Below are positions 9,303 to 19,982 of a stretch of 64,000 nucleotides of DNA, piece after piece. The translations under genes and the position numbers were made by a program. Source of the DNA: Sphingomonas sp. LT1P40 (GTDB lineage: Bacteria > Pseudomonadota > Alphaproteobacteria > Sphingomonadales > Sphingomonadaceae). Positions within the stretch are counted from its first letter, which is position 1. Each line of letters opens with the position of its first letter. The stretch covers positions 1,798,001 through 1,862,000 of the forward strand of contig NZ_JAXOJT010000001.1 of the NCBI RefSeq assembly GCF_036663835.1, read 5' to 3'. The notes under the pieces were generated by a model. The model ran no database searches and was not told the origin of the DNA. It worked only from the letters and a program-made list of their open reading frames with translations.

Positions 9303-10063
9303 AACACCCGACCTCGACAGGATTCCCCTGATGCCCTTGCGCCAACTCTCCGAACCCGACCACCTGCCGGCGCTCGATCCTCGCTACGTCCTCGAACGCC
9401 CAGCACTCGGGCTCGGGGCGGGCGACCCGCCGCCGCGTATCCTGTTGCTTTACGGATCGTTGCGCGAGCGCTCTTTTTCGCGGCTCTGCGTCGAGGAAGC
9501 CGCGCGTCTGCTCCGGTCCTTCGGCGCGGAAACTCGCATCTTCGACCCTTCCACGCTGCCGCTGCCCGATCAGCATGTCGGCGACGACCACCCGGCGGTG
9601 CACGAACTGCGCGAGCTGTCGATGTGGTCGGAGGGTCACGTCTGGTGCAGCCCCGAGCGTCACGGCCAGATCACCGGCATCATGAAGCTTCAGATCGACC
9701 ATCTGCCGCTCGCCTATAAGGGGTTGCGACCCACCCAGGGCCGCACGCTCGCGGTGATGCAGGTCAGTGCCGGATCGCAAAGCTTCAACAGCGTCAACAC
9801 GCTGCGCATCCTCGGCCGCTGGATGCGCATGGTGACCATTCCCAACCAGTCGTCGGTGGCAAAAGCCTATGACGAGTTCGACGCCGCCGGACGCATGAAG
9901 TCATCCAGCTATTACGACCGCATCGTCGATGTGATGGAGGAGCTTGTCCGCTTCACCGTCCTGATGCGCCCGCACGCGGCCCAGTTGGTCGATCGCTATT
10001 CGGAACGCAAGGAACGCGACCACCCCGTCGAAAAGCCGGTCGACAGCGCTGGCCTTGCGTCCC

Positions 10064-12664
<2,601 letters not shown>

Positions 12665-12674
12665 CTTAATTCCC

Positions 12675-12754
12675 GTCATCCCGGCGAAAGCCGGGATCTT
12701 TCAAAACTAGGCGTGCGCTCGTGGCGAGAGACCCCGGCTTTCGCCGGGGCGACG
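12675..12754. repeat. Palindromic intergenic repeat between the two metH genes
   Basis: GTCATCCCGGCGAAAGCCGG on the left is mirrored by CCGGCTTTCGCCGGGGCGAC on the right, with short inner hairpins CCCGGCgaaaGCCGGG and CCCCGGCtttcGCCGGGG. It lies between the homocysteine and folate/B12 halves of MetH and could affect RNA stability or the expression ratio between them. Confidence 0.8.
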
Positions 12755-12755
12755 G

Positions 12756-13802
12756 TCATGCCGCCATGGTGAACGGTTCCAGCCCGGCCAGCCGCGTCCG
12801 CACTTCCGGCACCGCAATCGCCCGCGCCGGCAAACCCGCCACTGCGTCCGCGATCGCCTTGATATGCGCGGGCGTCGAACCACAGCATCCGCCCAGCACG
12901 TTGACCTGTCCGGCATCGGCCCATTCCTTGACCAGCCCCGCCGTCGTCACCGGCATCTCGTCATATTCGCCAAGCTCGTTAGGCAGACCGGCGTTCGGAT
13001 AAACCATGATCAGCGTGTCGCACAGCGCCGACAGCGTCTTCACATGCGGCCGCAGCTGCTCCGCCCCGAACGAGCAGTTCAGCCCGATCGTGATCGGCTT
13101 GGCATGCCGCACCGCATGCCAGAACGCCTCCACCGTGTGGCCCGACAGGTTGCGCCCGGACAGGTCGGTCAGTGTCATCGACATCATGATCGGCAAGTCG
13201 CGGCCCAGCGCCTCGCCCGCCTCGATCGCCGCCTTGATCCCGGCCTTGGCGTTCAGCGTGTCGAACACCGTCTCGATCAGGATGAAGTCCGCCCCACCCT
13301 CGACCAGCGCGTCGATCTGGTCTCGATACACGTCCTTCAGATAGTCGAACTCGATCTCGCGATAGCCCGGATCGTTGACGTCGGGCGACAGCGACAATGT
13401 CTTGTTGGTCGGCCCGATCGCGCCGGCAACAAAGCGTGGGCGGCCGTCCTTCGCGGCGAATTCATCCGCCAGCCGCCGCGCAATCTGCGCCGACGCAACG
13501 TTGATGTCCCTGACCAGATGCTCGGCGCCATAATCGGCCTGACTGATCAAGTTTGCCGAAAAGGTGTTGGTCGAAACGATGTCCGACCCGGCTTCCAGAT
13601 ATTCGCGCGTGATCGTCTCCGGCACCTCGGGCTTGGTCAGCGCGAGGATGTCGTTGTTGCCCTTCTGGTCGTGGCTCAGGCCAAGGTCGCCGGCATAGTC
13701 CGCCTCCGACAGCTTCCAGTTCTGGATCTCGGTCCCGAACGCGCCGTCGGTAATCAGGATACGCTTGGCCGCTTCGGCCAACAGCATCTCGCGAATGCTC
13801 AC
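12756..13802 (-). CDS. metH: Methionine synthase homocysteine-binding subunit (split MetH N-terminus)
   Basis: 348-residue homocysteine S-methyltransferase (TIM-barrel) domain that corresponds to the first ~350 residues of E. coli MetH. Zinc ligands are Cys243 (GLNCSFG) and Cys306/Cys307 (GGCCGST). The start is a GTG at 13802 with AGGAG 8 bases upstream; it overlaps the metF stop as GTGA. The longer open frame to 14033 lies inside metF and is not used. It must work with the product of the next gene to make methionine; the summed length (348 + 866) equals that of an intact MetH. Confidence 0.92.
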   Translation of the reverse strand: MSIREMLLAEAAKRILITDGAFGTEIQNWKLSEADYAGDLGLSHDQKGNNDILALTKPEVPETITREYLEAGSDIVSTNTFSANLISQADYGAEHLVRDINVASAQIARRLADEFAAKDGRPRFVAGAIGPTNKTLSLSPDVNDPGYREIEFDYLKDVYRDQIDALVEGGADFILIETVFDTLNAKAGIKAAIEAGEALGRDLPIMMSMTLTDLSGRNLSGHTVEAFWHAVRHAKPITIGLNCSFGAEQLRPHVKTLSALCDTLIMVYPNAGLPNELGEYDEMPVTTAGLVKEWADAGQVNVLGGCCGSTPAHIKAIADAVAGLPARAIAVPEVRTRLAGLEPFTMAA

Positions 13803-14719
13803 GCCGCCTTCTCCTGTGCGGGATTGGTGGGCCGCACCCCCAACAGGTGACAGATCGCGTAGCTCAGCTCGGCCCGGTTCAGCGTGTAGAAGTGAAACTG
13901 CCGCACCCCGCCCGCATAGAGTTTCCGGCACAATTCCGCCGCCAGCGTCGCGGACACCAGCTGCCGCGCAGCCGGTCGATCGTCCAGCCCATCGAACAGC
14001 CGTTCCATCCATGCCGGCACGTCCGTCCCACACATCGCCGACATCTTCTTGACCGCGGCAAAGCTCATCACCGGCATGATCCCCGGCACGATCTCCGCAT
14101 CGATCCCCGCACCCGCCGCCGCATCGCGGAAGCGGAAAAACGTATCCGGCTCGAAAAAGAACTGCGTGATCGCGCGGTTCGCACCGGCGTCGATCTTGCG
14201 CTTCAAATTGTCCAGATCATGCGCGGCATCGGGCGAATCCGGATGACATTCGGGATAGGCCGCCACCGAAATCTCAAACGGGTGCAGGCGGCGCAACCCC
14301 GCCACCAGATCGGCGGCATTGGCATAGCCGCCAACAGGCGACTGGAACTTCGCCCCCGCCACCGGCGGATCGCCGCGCAGCGCCACGATATGCCGCACGC
14401 CCGCCGCCCAATATTCCTCCGCAACCGCGTCGATTTCCTCGCGCGTCGCCTCGACACAGGTCAGATGCGCCGCCGCCGCAATCGGGGTCTCGCGCGCGAT
14501 CCGCGCCACCGTGTTGTGCGTCCGCTCGCGCGTCGTCCCGCCCGCACCATAGGTCACCGACACGAACCGCGGGTTCAGCGGAGACAGCGTCTGGACCGAT
14601 TCCCACAACGTCTCTTCCATCTTTTCGGTCTTGGGCGGGAAGAATTCGAACGACAGGTCGATATCGCCCGCGACGTCCGCGAACAGCGGCGGAGCCAGCG
14701 GGTCCACTCGATTACTCAT
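13799..14719 (-). CDS. metF: 5,10-methylenetetrahydrofolate reductase
   Basis: 306 residues. FAD-dependent reduction of methylene-THF to methyl-THF, the methyl donor for the MetH pair encoded next. Recognisable segments are LSFEFFPPKTEKMEETLW near residue 22, VSVTYGAGGTTRERT near 54 and the flavin-binding ITQFFFEPDTFFRF near 185. The start codon overlaps the stop of the upstream ArsR-methyltransferase gene (ATGA), and its own stop overlaps the GTG of the homocysteine-domain gene, so the four genes are translationally linked. Confidence 0.94.
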   Translation of the reverse strand: MSNRVDPLAPPLFADVAGDIDLSFEFFPPKTEKMEETLWESVQTLSPLNPRFVSVTYGAGGTTRERTHNTVARIARETPIAAAAHLTCVEATREEIDAVAEEYWAAGVRHIVALRGDPPVAGAKFQSPVGGYANAADLVAGLRRLHPFEISVAAYPECHPDSPDAAHDLDNLKRKIDAGANRAITQFFFEPDTFFRFRDAAAGAGIDAEIVPGIMPVMSFAAVKKMSAMCGTDVPAWMERLFDGLDDRPAARQLVSATLAAELCRKLYAGGVRQFHFYTLNRAELSYAICHLLGVRPTNPAQEKAA

Positions 14720-15675
14720 GCTGCCTTCACCTCACCCAAAGTCTCGCCGGCCTTGCGCGCCAGCCATAATTTCACGGTCAATTCGCCACCCTTCAGCGTC
14801 TCGGTGCGTACCGGTGCGAGCCCTGCGGCCTCGAACCAGCCCAGCATCTGCTCATCCGAAAAGCCCAGCCGCACATGCCCCTCACGCAGCCGCAATTCCT
14901 CCCGGTCGTGCGGCGCGAAGTCCGCGATCAGCAGCCGCCCGCCGTCACCCAGCACGCGTCCGGCTTCGCGGATCGCCGCCCCCGGCTGCTGCGCGAAGTG
15001 CAGCACGTGATGCAGGATCGCCGCGTCCGCCTCACCGTCCGCCATCGGCAGCGCGTAGAGGTCCGCCTGCCGCAGCTCGGCATTGCCCAGCCCGCGCTCC
15101 GCCAGCTTGGCCCGTGCCAGCCGCAGCATTTCCGAAGACCGGTCGATGCCCAAAGCGCGTTCGGCGCGCGGCGCGAACAGTTCCAGCATCCGCCCGGTCC
15201 CGGTGCCGATATCGATCAGCCGATCAATCGGCACATCCCCCAGCGCGGACGCCATCGCCGCCTCGACCTGTTCCTCGGCAACGTGCAGCGAACGGATCGC
15301 GTCCCATTCGCCAGCATGGCCCTCGAACCATTCCGCCGCCGCCGCCGCGCGATCCGCACGTACCGCCGCCAGCCGCGCGGTATCGGCGACGGTCCAGTGA
15401 TCCGCCTCCTGCCCGCCCCATGCGTCCAGCGCCGCCAGCACCGGCTTCACCCGCCCGGCCTCGCCAAGCGCCACGAACACCCAGCTGCCCTCCTTGCGCC
15501 GCTCGGCCAGGCCGGCATCGCACAGGATCTTCACATGGCGCGACACGCGCGGCTGACTCTGCCCCAGCACTTGCGCCAGTTCGCCGACCGACAGCTCCAT
15601 CGTTCGCAGCAACGCAAGGATACGCAGCCGGGTCGAGTCCGCCAAAGCACGGAAGGTTTCGAGCGCGATCTTCAT
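14716..15675 (-). CDS. ArsR-family regulator fused to a SAM-dependent methyltransferase domain
   Basis: 319 residues, two domains. Residues ~1-85 are an ArsR winged helix (LGQSQPRVSRHVKILCDAG as recognition region). Residues ~125-310 are a class I methyltransferase fold with SAM motif I DIGTGTG (155-161) and motif II-like ALGIDRSSEML. There are no vicinal cysteines, so metal sensing is unlikely. It heads the metF-metH operon with ATGA overlap, and a perfect 22-bp palindrome lies 10 bases before its ATG. I infer a transcription factor that reads SAM or S-adenosylhomocysteine through the methyltransferase fold and controls methionine synthesis. The SahR regulator of Proteobacteria is an ArsR protein with such a role; orthology is untested. 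Confidence 0.85.
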   Translation of the reverse strand: MKIALETFRALADSTRLRILALLRTMELSVGELAQVLGQSQPRVSRHVKILCDAGLAERRKEGSWVFVALGEAGRVKPVLAALDAWGGQEADHWTVADTARLAAVRADRAAAAAEWFEGHAGEWDAIRSLHVAEEQVEAAMASALGDVPIDRLIDIGTGTGRMLELFAPRAERALGIDRSSEMLRLARAKLAERGLGNAELRQADLYALPMADGEADAAILHHVLHFAQQPGAAIREAGRVLGDGGRLLIADFAPHDREELRLREGHVRLGFSDEQMLGWFEAAGLAPVRTETLKGGELTVKLWLARKAGETLGEVKAA

Positions 15676-15685
15676 CTCGCTTATA

Positions 15686-15707
15686 GATATAAAGATATCT
15701 TTATATC
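15686..15707. promoter_or_regulatory. Perfect 22-bp palindrome, probable operator of the methionine operon
   Basis: The half-site GATATAAAGAT (15686-15696) is followed directly by its exact reverse complement (15697-15707). This AT-only-cored dyad stands out in a GC-rich genome. It begins 10 bases upstream of the ATG of the ArsR-methyltransferase gene, where a bound repressor would block the promoter or the start of transcription. Autoregulation is inferred. Confidence 0.8.
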
Positions 15708-15759
15708 ACGTCAACGCGAGTGTGATGGCGGCATAATGACTTAACTTTGAACCTACCCC

Positions 15760-15838
15760 GTCACCCCGGGCTTGACCCGGGGTCCCGCTAATGGCGACCG
15801 GTCGAAGAAGCGGGACCCCGGGTCAAGCCCGGGGTGAC
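15760..15838. repeat. Perfect 30-bp inverted repeat, intergenic palindromic element
   Basis: 15760-15789 and 15809-15838 are exact reverse complements around a ~19-base loop; the arms start GTCACCCCGGGCTTGACCCG. A second, less perfect copy is at 27734-27810. It lies between the methionine operon promoter and the glycosyltransferase stop. Confidence 0.9.
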
Positions 15839-15898
15839 GAGAATCAGTAATGTCATCGCGCTATGAACGATACAGCCTCGACGCCCGCCCTCACCCAA

Positions 15899-15924
15899 CC
15901 CTCTCCCGCGAAAGCGGGAGGGGG
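15899..15924. repeat. Short GC-rich hairpin CCTCTCCCGC/GCGGGAGGGG
   Basis: Hairpin with a GAAA-type loop just downstream (minus strand) of the glycosyltransferase stop. It could act as a transcript end, although no clear T-run follows. Similar CTCCCC hairpins recur at 41140 and 55179. Confidence 0.5.
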
Positions 15925-15934
15925 GCTAGAAGGC

Positions 15935-16972
15935 TCACGCCGCCCGCGCTTCCTCCACGATCGGCACCAGCGCGGCCAAAAACTGCCGCGCACTCGCCTC
16001 CCACGTAAAACTGCGACCATAGGTGGCACAGGCATCACGATCGCGCGTCAACGCCGCTGCAATCGCCACATCCAGATCGTCGTCCATCGCGCCCGTTTCC
16101 GGCGTCAGGATATCGACCGGACCGGTCACAGGATAGGCAGCGACCGGCGTCCCGCACGCCAGCGCCTCGATCATCACCAGCCCGAACGTGTCGGTCTTGC
16201 TGGGAAACACGAACACATCGGCGGCGGCATAGGCGCTCGCCAGTTCGGTTGCGAACAACGGCCCCAAAAACCGCACCGCCGGATATTTCGCCTCCAGCGA
16301 TGCGCGCGCCGGACCGTCGCCGACCACCACCTTCGTTCCCGGATGCGACGACGCCAGAAACGCCTCCAGATTCTTCTCGACCGCGACCCGCCCGACATAG
16401 AGCTGCACCGGCCCGTCCAGCCCTGCCATCGCCGGATGCGGCTCCAGGCCGGGGCGGAAATTGGCCAGATCGACCCCGCGCCCCCAGTCCCGCACCTGCG
16501 TCAGCCCATGCTTGACCAGTGCTTCGCGGATCGAGTTGGTCGAGGCCAGGATCGACTGGGCGGGCGCATGAAACCAGCGGATATAGCGCCACACCCATTC
16601 CGCCGGCACGCCCGAACGCGCCTCGACATAGTCCGGAAACTGCGTGTGATAGGCAGTGGTAAACGGAAAATCATGTTTCAGGCACCAGCGCCGCGCCGCC
16701 ACGCAGATCGGCCCCTCGGTCGCCAGATGCACGGCATGCGGCTGAAATTCGTCGAACATCGCGCCGATGGTGGATGTCCGCACCATGGCCAGCCGGATCT
16801 CGGGATAGGTCGGACACGGCACCGAGTAAAATCGCTCGGGCGATATCACCAGCACCTTGTGGCCCTGCGCCTCCAGCACCCGCCGCACCGATTGCAGCGT
16901 CCGCACGACGCCATTCACCTGGGGCTCCCAGGCGTCGGTTACGATCGCGATCCGCACCTTCGGTTCAATCAA
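15935..16972 (-). CDS. GT4-family glycosyltransferase (MgtA/SqdX-like)
   Basis: 345 residues, GT-B fold. N-terminal region RIAIVTDAWEPQVNGVVRTL (8-27) and LATEGPICVAARRWC near 80 are typical of the group that includes GDP-mannose-dependent alpha-mannosyltransferases and SqdX/SQD2 lipid glycosyltransferases. The C-terminal donor-binding region holds LYVGRVAVEKNLEAFL and the E-x7-E-like segment FPSKTDTFGLVMIEALACGTP. It probably adds a hexose to a lipid. Its start overlaps the stop of the metallophosphoesterase gene (ATGA), so the two form one unit and perhaps one glycolipid pathway. Donor and acceptor cannot be read from sequence. Confidence 0.85.
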   Translation of the reverse strand: MIEPKVRIAIVTDAWEPQVNGVVRTLQSVRRVLEAQGHKVLVISPERFYSVPCPTYPEIRLAMVRTSTIGAMFDEFQPHAVHLATEGPICVAARRWCLKHDFPFTTAYHTQFPDYVEARSGVPAEWVWRYIRWFHAPAQSILASTNSIREALVKHGLTQVRDWGRGVDLANFRPGLEPHPAMAGLDGPVQLYVGRVAVEKNLEAFLASSHPGTKVVVGDGPARASLEAKYPAVRFLGPLFATELASAYAAADVFVFPSKTDTFGLVMIEALACGTPVAAYPVTGPVDILTPETGAMDDDLDVAIAAALTRDRDACATYGRSFTWEASARQFLAALVPIVEEARAA

Positions 16973-17856
16973 GCAGCTGCCAGCGCCTCGACCCTGTCCG
17001 GGACGTGGGGCTCGCGGCGTGCGATCTCATCGGCCCAGTGGAGGATTTCCATCCGGCCATCGTAATGCTCGACCAGCGCGGTGCAACCCTCCACCCAGTC
17101 GCCGTCATTATAATATTCGATCCCGTCGATCTCGCGCATCTCGGCGGTGTGGATATGCCCCGCGATCACGCCATCCACGCCCCGCGCCCCGGCTTCGCGC
17201 GCAACGATTTCCTCGAAGCTGCTGATGAATTCGACCGCGTTCTTCACCTTCTGCTTGGCGTGCTTGCTCAGCGACCAATAGGGCAACCCGCGCCAGGTGC
17301 GGTATTTGTTGCACCAGCGGTTCAGCGCCATGACTGCGGTGTAGGCGGCGTCGCCCAGATGCGCGAGCCAGCGGTGCGACATGGTGATCGCGTCGAATTC
17401 GTCGCCGTGCAGCACCAGCAGACGGCGGCCATCGGCGGTCTCGTGGATCGCCTGTCGCTTGATCTCGACCCCGCCAAAGCTCAGCCCGCTGAACTGCCGG
17501 AAAATCTCGTCGTGATTGCCGGGGATGTAGATCACCCGCGTGTCACGCTTGGCGCGCTTCAACAGCCGCCACACGATGTCATTATGCGCGGCGGGCCAGT
17601 AGAATTTCTTCTTCAACTGCCACCCGTCGATGATGTCGCCGACCAGATACAGCGTGTCGCTGTCGACATGGTCGAGGAAGTCGATCAGCATCTCGGCATT
17701 GCAGCCGCGTGTGCCCAGATGGATGTCGGAAATCCAGATGGTGCGGAACTGCTGCCGTCCGCCGACCACCCGTTCCGGGATCGACGGCGCGGACGCCGTG
17801 AAATCCGCGAGATCGGTGACGTTGCCGTCGAACGGAAGCCGTGTGATCGTGGCCAT
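16969..17856 (-). CDS. Calcineurin-like metallophosphoesterase (UDP-2,3-diacylglucosamine hydrolase-like, COG2908)
   Basis: 295 residues with the dinuclear-metal motifs in order: SDIHLG (43-48), GDIIDGW (73-79), GNHDE (~114), HGDEFD (~150) and GHIHTAE (~234). This set matches COG2908, which includes LpxH, but the protein is longer than LpxH (~240) and lacks an obvious membrane segment apart from amphipathic stretches, so lipid A synthesis is only one option. Overlap with the lipid-type glycosyltransferase suggests work on the phosphate of a glycolipid precursor. Sphingomonads replace LPS with glycosphingolipids, which makes the true substrate an open question. Confidence 0.82.
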   Translation of the reverse strand: MATITRLPFDGNVTDLADFTASAPSIPERVVGGRQQFRTIWISDIHLGTRGCNAEMLIDFLDHVDSDTLYLVGDIIDGWQLKKKFYWPAAHNDIVWRLLKRAKRDTRVIYIPGNHDEIFRQFSGLSFGGVEIKRQAIHETADGRRLLVLHGDEFDAITMSHRWLAHLGDAAYTAVMALNRWCNKYRTWRGLPYWSLSKHAKQKVKNAVEFISSFEEIVAREAGARGVDGVIAGHIHTAEMREIDGIEYYNDGDWVEGCTALVEHYDGRMEILHWADEIARREPHVPDRVEALAAA

Positions 17857-17940
17857 CTGGTCGCCCCGCGCTAGCCCTTGCCTGCGCCGCCTATGGCTAC
17901 CGAATGTTACAGCTCGAATCGTTCGCGCGTCACCGAAATG

Positions 17941-18561
17941 TCATGCGGTGATCGGGATATAGCCAGCCAGTGCTTCGACCCGCTTGAGCCACGCCCGCAC
18001 CGCCGGCCACGGCGACAGCGCGAACCCGCCCTCCTCCGCGACATGGGTATAGGCATAGAGGCACACATCGGCGACGGTCGGCCCATCCCCGACGAACCAG
18101 TCGCGCCCCGCCAGATGCTCGTCCATCAGCTTCAACGCCGCATCGCCGCTGTCACGCTTGCCGGGCAACATCGCGCGTTGCAGGTCGGAGAGGTTCGCCT
18201 CCCCGACCCAACCCATCCAGAACCGCACCGTCGCAATGTTCGGTTCGTGATTATACTGCTCCCAGAACATCCAGCGCAGCATGTCCGCCCGGTCGAAAGC
18301 ATCGGCCGGGATCAGCGCGCTGTCATCTGCGACATAAAATGCCGCCGCATTGCTCTCCGGCAATAACCGGTTGCCATCCTGCAATACCGGAATCCGCCCG
18401 TTGGCATTGACGTTCGCCAGAAACGCAGGCGTCCGCGTCTCCCCCGCCACAATGTCATATTCGCGCCGCTCGATCGTCTTGCCGACAAGCGCCCCCGTCA
18501 GCCGGATCTTGTAGCAATTCCCCGACGCGGCATATTCATGCAGGATCAACGCGCCGCTCAT
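17941..18561 (-). CDS. Glutathione S-transferase family protein
   Basis: 206 residues. The N-terminal thioredoxin-like domain contains LHEYAASGNCYKIRL (7-21), GRIPVLQDGNRLLPESNAA (~54-72) with the conserved cis-Pro and E-S glutathione contact, followed by an all-helical C-terminal domain with DGPTVADVCLYAYTH. Ser13/Cys16 may take the place of the catalytic residue. The ATG at 18561 overlaps the upstream quinone oxidoreductase stop (ATGA); the longer open frame to 19287 is antisense noise in another frame of that gene. Function: conjugation or reduction of electrophiles; substrate unknown. Confidence 0.88.
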   Translation of the reverse strand: MSGALILHEYAASGNCYKIRLTGALVGKTIERREYDIVAGETRTPAFLANVNANGRIPVLQDGNRLLPESNAAAFYVADDSALIPADAFDRADMLRWMFWEQYNHEPNIATVRFWMGWVGEANLSDLQRAMLPGKRDSGDAALKLMDEHLAGRDWFVGDGPTVADVCLYAYTHVAEEGGFALSPWPAVRAWLKRVEALAGYIPITA

Positions 18562-19562
18562 GGTCTGACCGTCAGCACGATCTTCCCCATATGCTCGCCC
18601 GCTTCCATCCGCCGGTGCGCCTCGGCCGCCTCGGCCAGCGGGAATACCTTGTCGATCACCGGCTTCAGCCGCCCCGCCTCGACATAGGGCCACACCGCCC
18701 GCGACAGTTCGTCGGCGACCAGCGTCTTGAACGACACGCTGCGCGCCCGCAGCGTCGATCCGGTCAGCGTCAGCCGCCGCCGCATGATCTCGAACACCGG
18801 CACCGTCGCTTGTCCGCCGCCCTGCACCGCGATCGAAACGTGCCGTCCATCCTCGGCCATGCACTGCATGTTGCGCGCGACATAATCGCCGCCGACCATG
18901 TCGAGCACGACATTGACCCCGCGCCCCTCGGTCAGGTCCTTGACCCGCGCGACGAAATCCTCGGTCCTGTAGTTGATCGCATGATCCGCCCCGTGCGCGA
19001 TGCAGGCCGCGACCTTGTCGTCGCTGCCCGCCGTCACGATCACCGTCACCCCGAACAGCTTGCACAGCGAAATCGCCATCGTGCCGATGCCGCTGGTCCC
19101 GCCATGCACCAGCGCGACATCGCCTTCGCTGGCATAGCCGCGCTCGAACAAATTGGTCCACACAGTGAACAGGGTTTCGGGCATCGCCGCCGCCTCGATC
19201 ATGCTCAGCATTTCCGGCACCGGCAAACACTGGCCCAGCGGCGCGACCGCATATTCGGCGTAGCCCCCGCCCGCGATCAGCGCGCACATCGGCTGGCCGA
19301 TAATCTCCGGCGGCACATCCGCGCCTACCGCGACGACCTCGCCCGCGACTTCCAGCCCCGGAATGCTCGTCACCCCCGGCGGCGGCGGATAGGCACCCAT
19401 GCGCTGGATCACGTCAGGGCGATTGACGCCCGCCGCAGCAACGCGGATCAGCACCTCGCCCTCCCCCGGCACTGGCACGGGACGTTCGATCGTCACCAGC
19501 ACTTCCGGCCCACCGGGTTGTGCCGGGTCGATCGCCGTCATCCGGTCTGGCAGGTCGGTCAT
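18558..19562 (-). CDS. NAD(P)H:quinone oxidoreductase, PIG3-like zinc-independent MDR
   Basis: 334 residues of the medium-chain dehydrogenase/reductase superfamily. N-terminal MTAIDPAQPGGPEVL and VNRPDVIQRMGAYPPPPG are hallmarks of the PIG3 type; the nucleotide-binding motif is VHGGTSGIGTMAI near residue 148. Zinc-ligand cysteines are absent. It would reduce quinones by NADPH in the cytoplasm. The ATG at 19562 has AAGGGGA upstream; the longer frame to 19844 crosses the divergent DUF1192 gene. Cotranscribed with the GST, suggesting a small detoxification unit. Confidence 0.9.
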   Translation of the reverse strand: MTDLPDRMTAIDPAQPGGPEVLVTIERPVPVPGEGEVLIRVAAAGVNRPDVIQRMGAYPPPPGVTSIPGLEVAGEVVAVGADVPPEIIGQPMCALIAGGGYAEYAVAPLGQCLPVPEMLSMIEAAAMPETLFTVWTNLFERGYASEGDVALVHGGTSGIGTMAISLCKLFGVTVIVTAGSDDKVAACIAHGADHAINYRTEDFVARVKDLTEGRGVNVVLDMVGGDYVARNMQCMAEDGRHVSIAVQGGGQATVPVFEIMRRRLTLTGSTLRARSVSFKTLVADELSRAVWPYVEAGRLKPVIDKVFPLAEAAEAHRRMEAGEHMGKIVLTVRP

Positions 19563-19682
19563 GCTTGGTTCCCCTTGCCTGTCTGAATCGGGATGCAAGC
19601 CCGCGACGTCAAGGCTTCGCTGCCCCAATTCGACTGTATATCGCGGTTGACATCGCCACCGGCTGGCCCGACCTTGCCGCAT

Positions 19683-19877
19683 ATGGACGCCGACGATCTT
19701 CCCCGTCGCCCCGACGACACCGCCGCGCACCTCGCCCGGCAAGACCTCGATCCGTTCTCGGTCGAGGAACTGGCCGAACGCATCGAATTGCTGGAGGCGG
19801 AAATCGCCCGTGCCCGGCAAAAAATGGAACGCGCCGTTAACCATCGCGCAAGCGCTGATTCCCTATTCAAGCGATGA
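19683..19877 (+). CDS. DUF1192 family protein
   Basis: 64 residues, acidic N-terminal half and a coiled-coil C-terminal half (VEELAERIELLEAEIARARQ at 32-51, then KMERAVNHRASADSLFKR). This matches the small DUF1192 family found in Alphaproteobacteria, of unknown function. The ATG at 19683 gives the usual family length; the open frame upstream to 19593 is not needed. Divergent from the quinone oxidoreductase and about 105 bases before clpA. Confidence 0.82.
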   Translation: MDADDLPRRPDDTAAHLARQDLDPFSVEELAERIELLEAEIARARQKMERAVNHRASADSLFKR

Positions 19878-19982
19878 CACAGGCCGCGACGCTTCCCGCG
19901 ACAAGGCTTGATGCGGGTGCTCGCACTTCCAACATTGGAAAAGACGGGTCCTGTTCCGATGGCCCGACTGGAGTTCCCCTGA

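Noticed and set aside
15676..15760. SAM or SAH riboswitch before the methionine operon
   Set aside because: The 22-bp palindrome begins 10 bases from the start codon and the remaining leader has no conserved SAM-II or SAH aptamer elements that I can recognise; a protein operator fits better.
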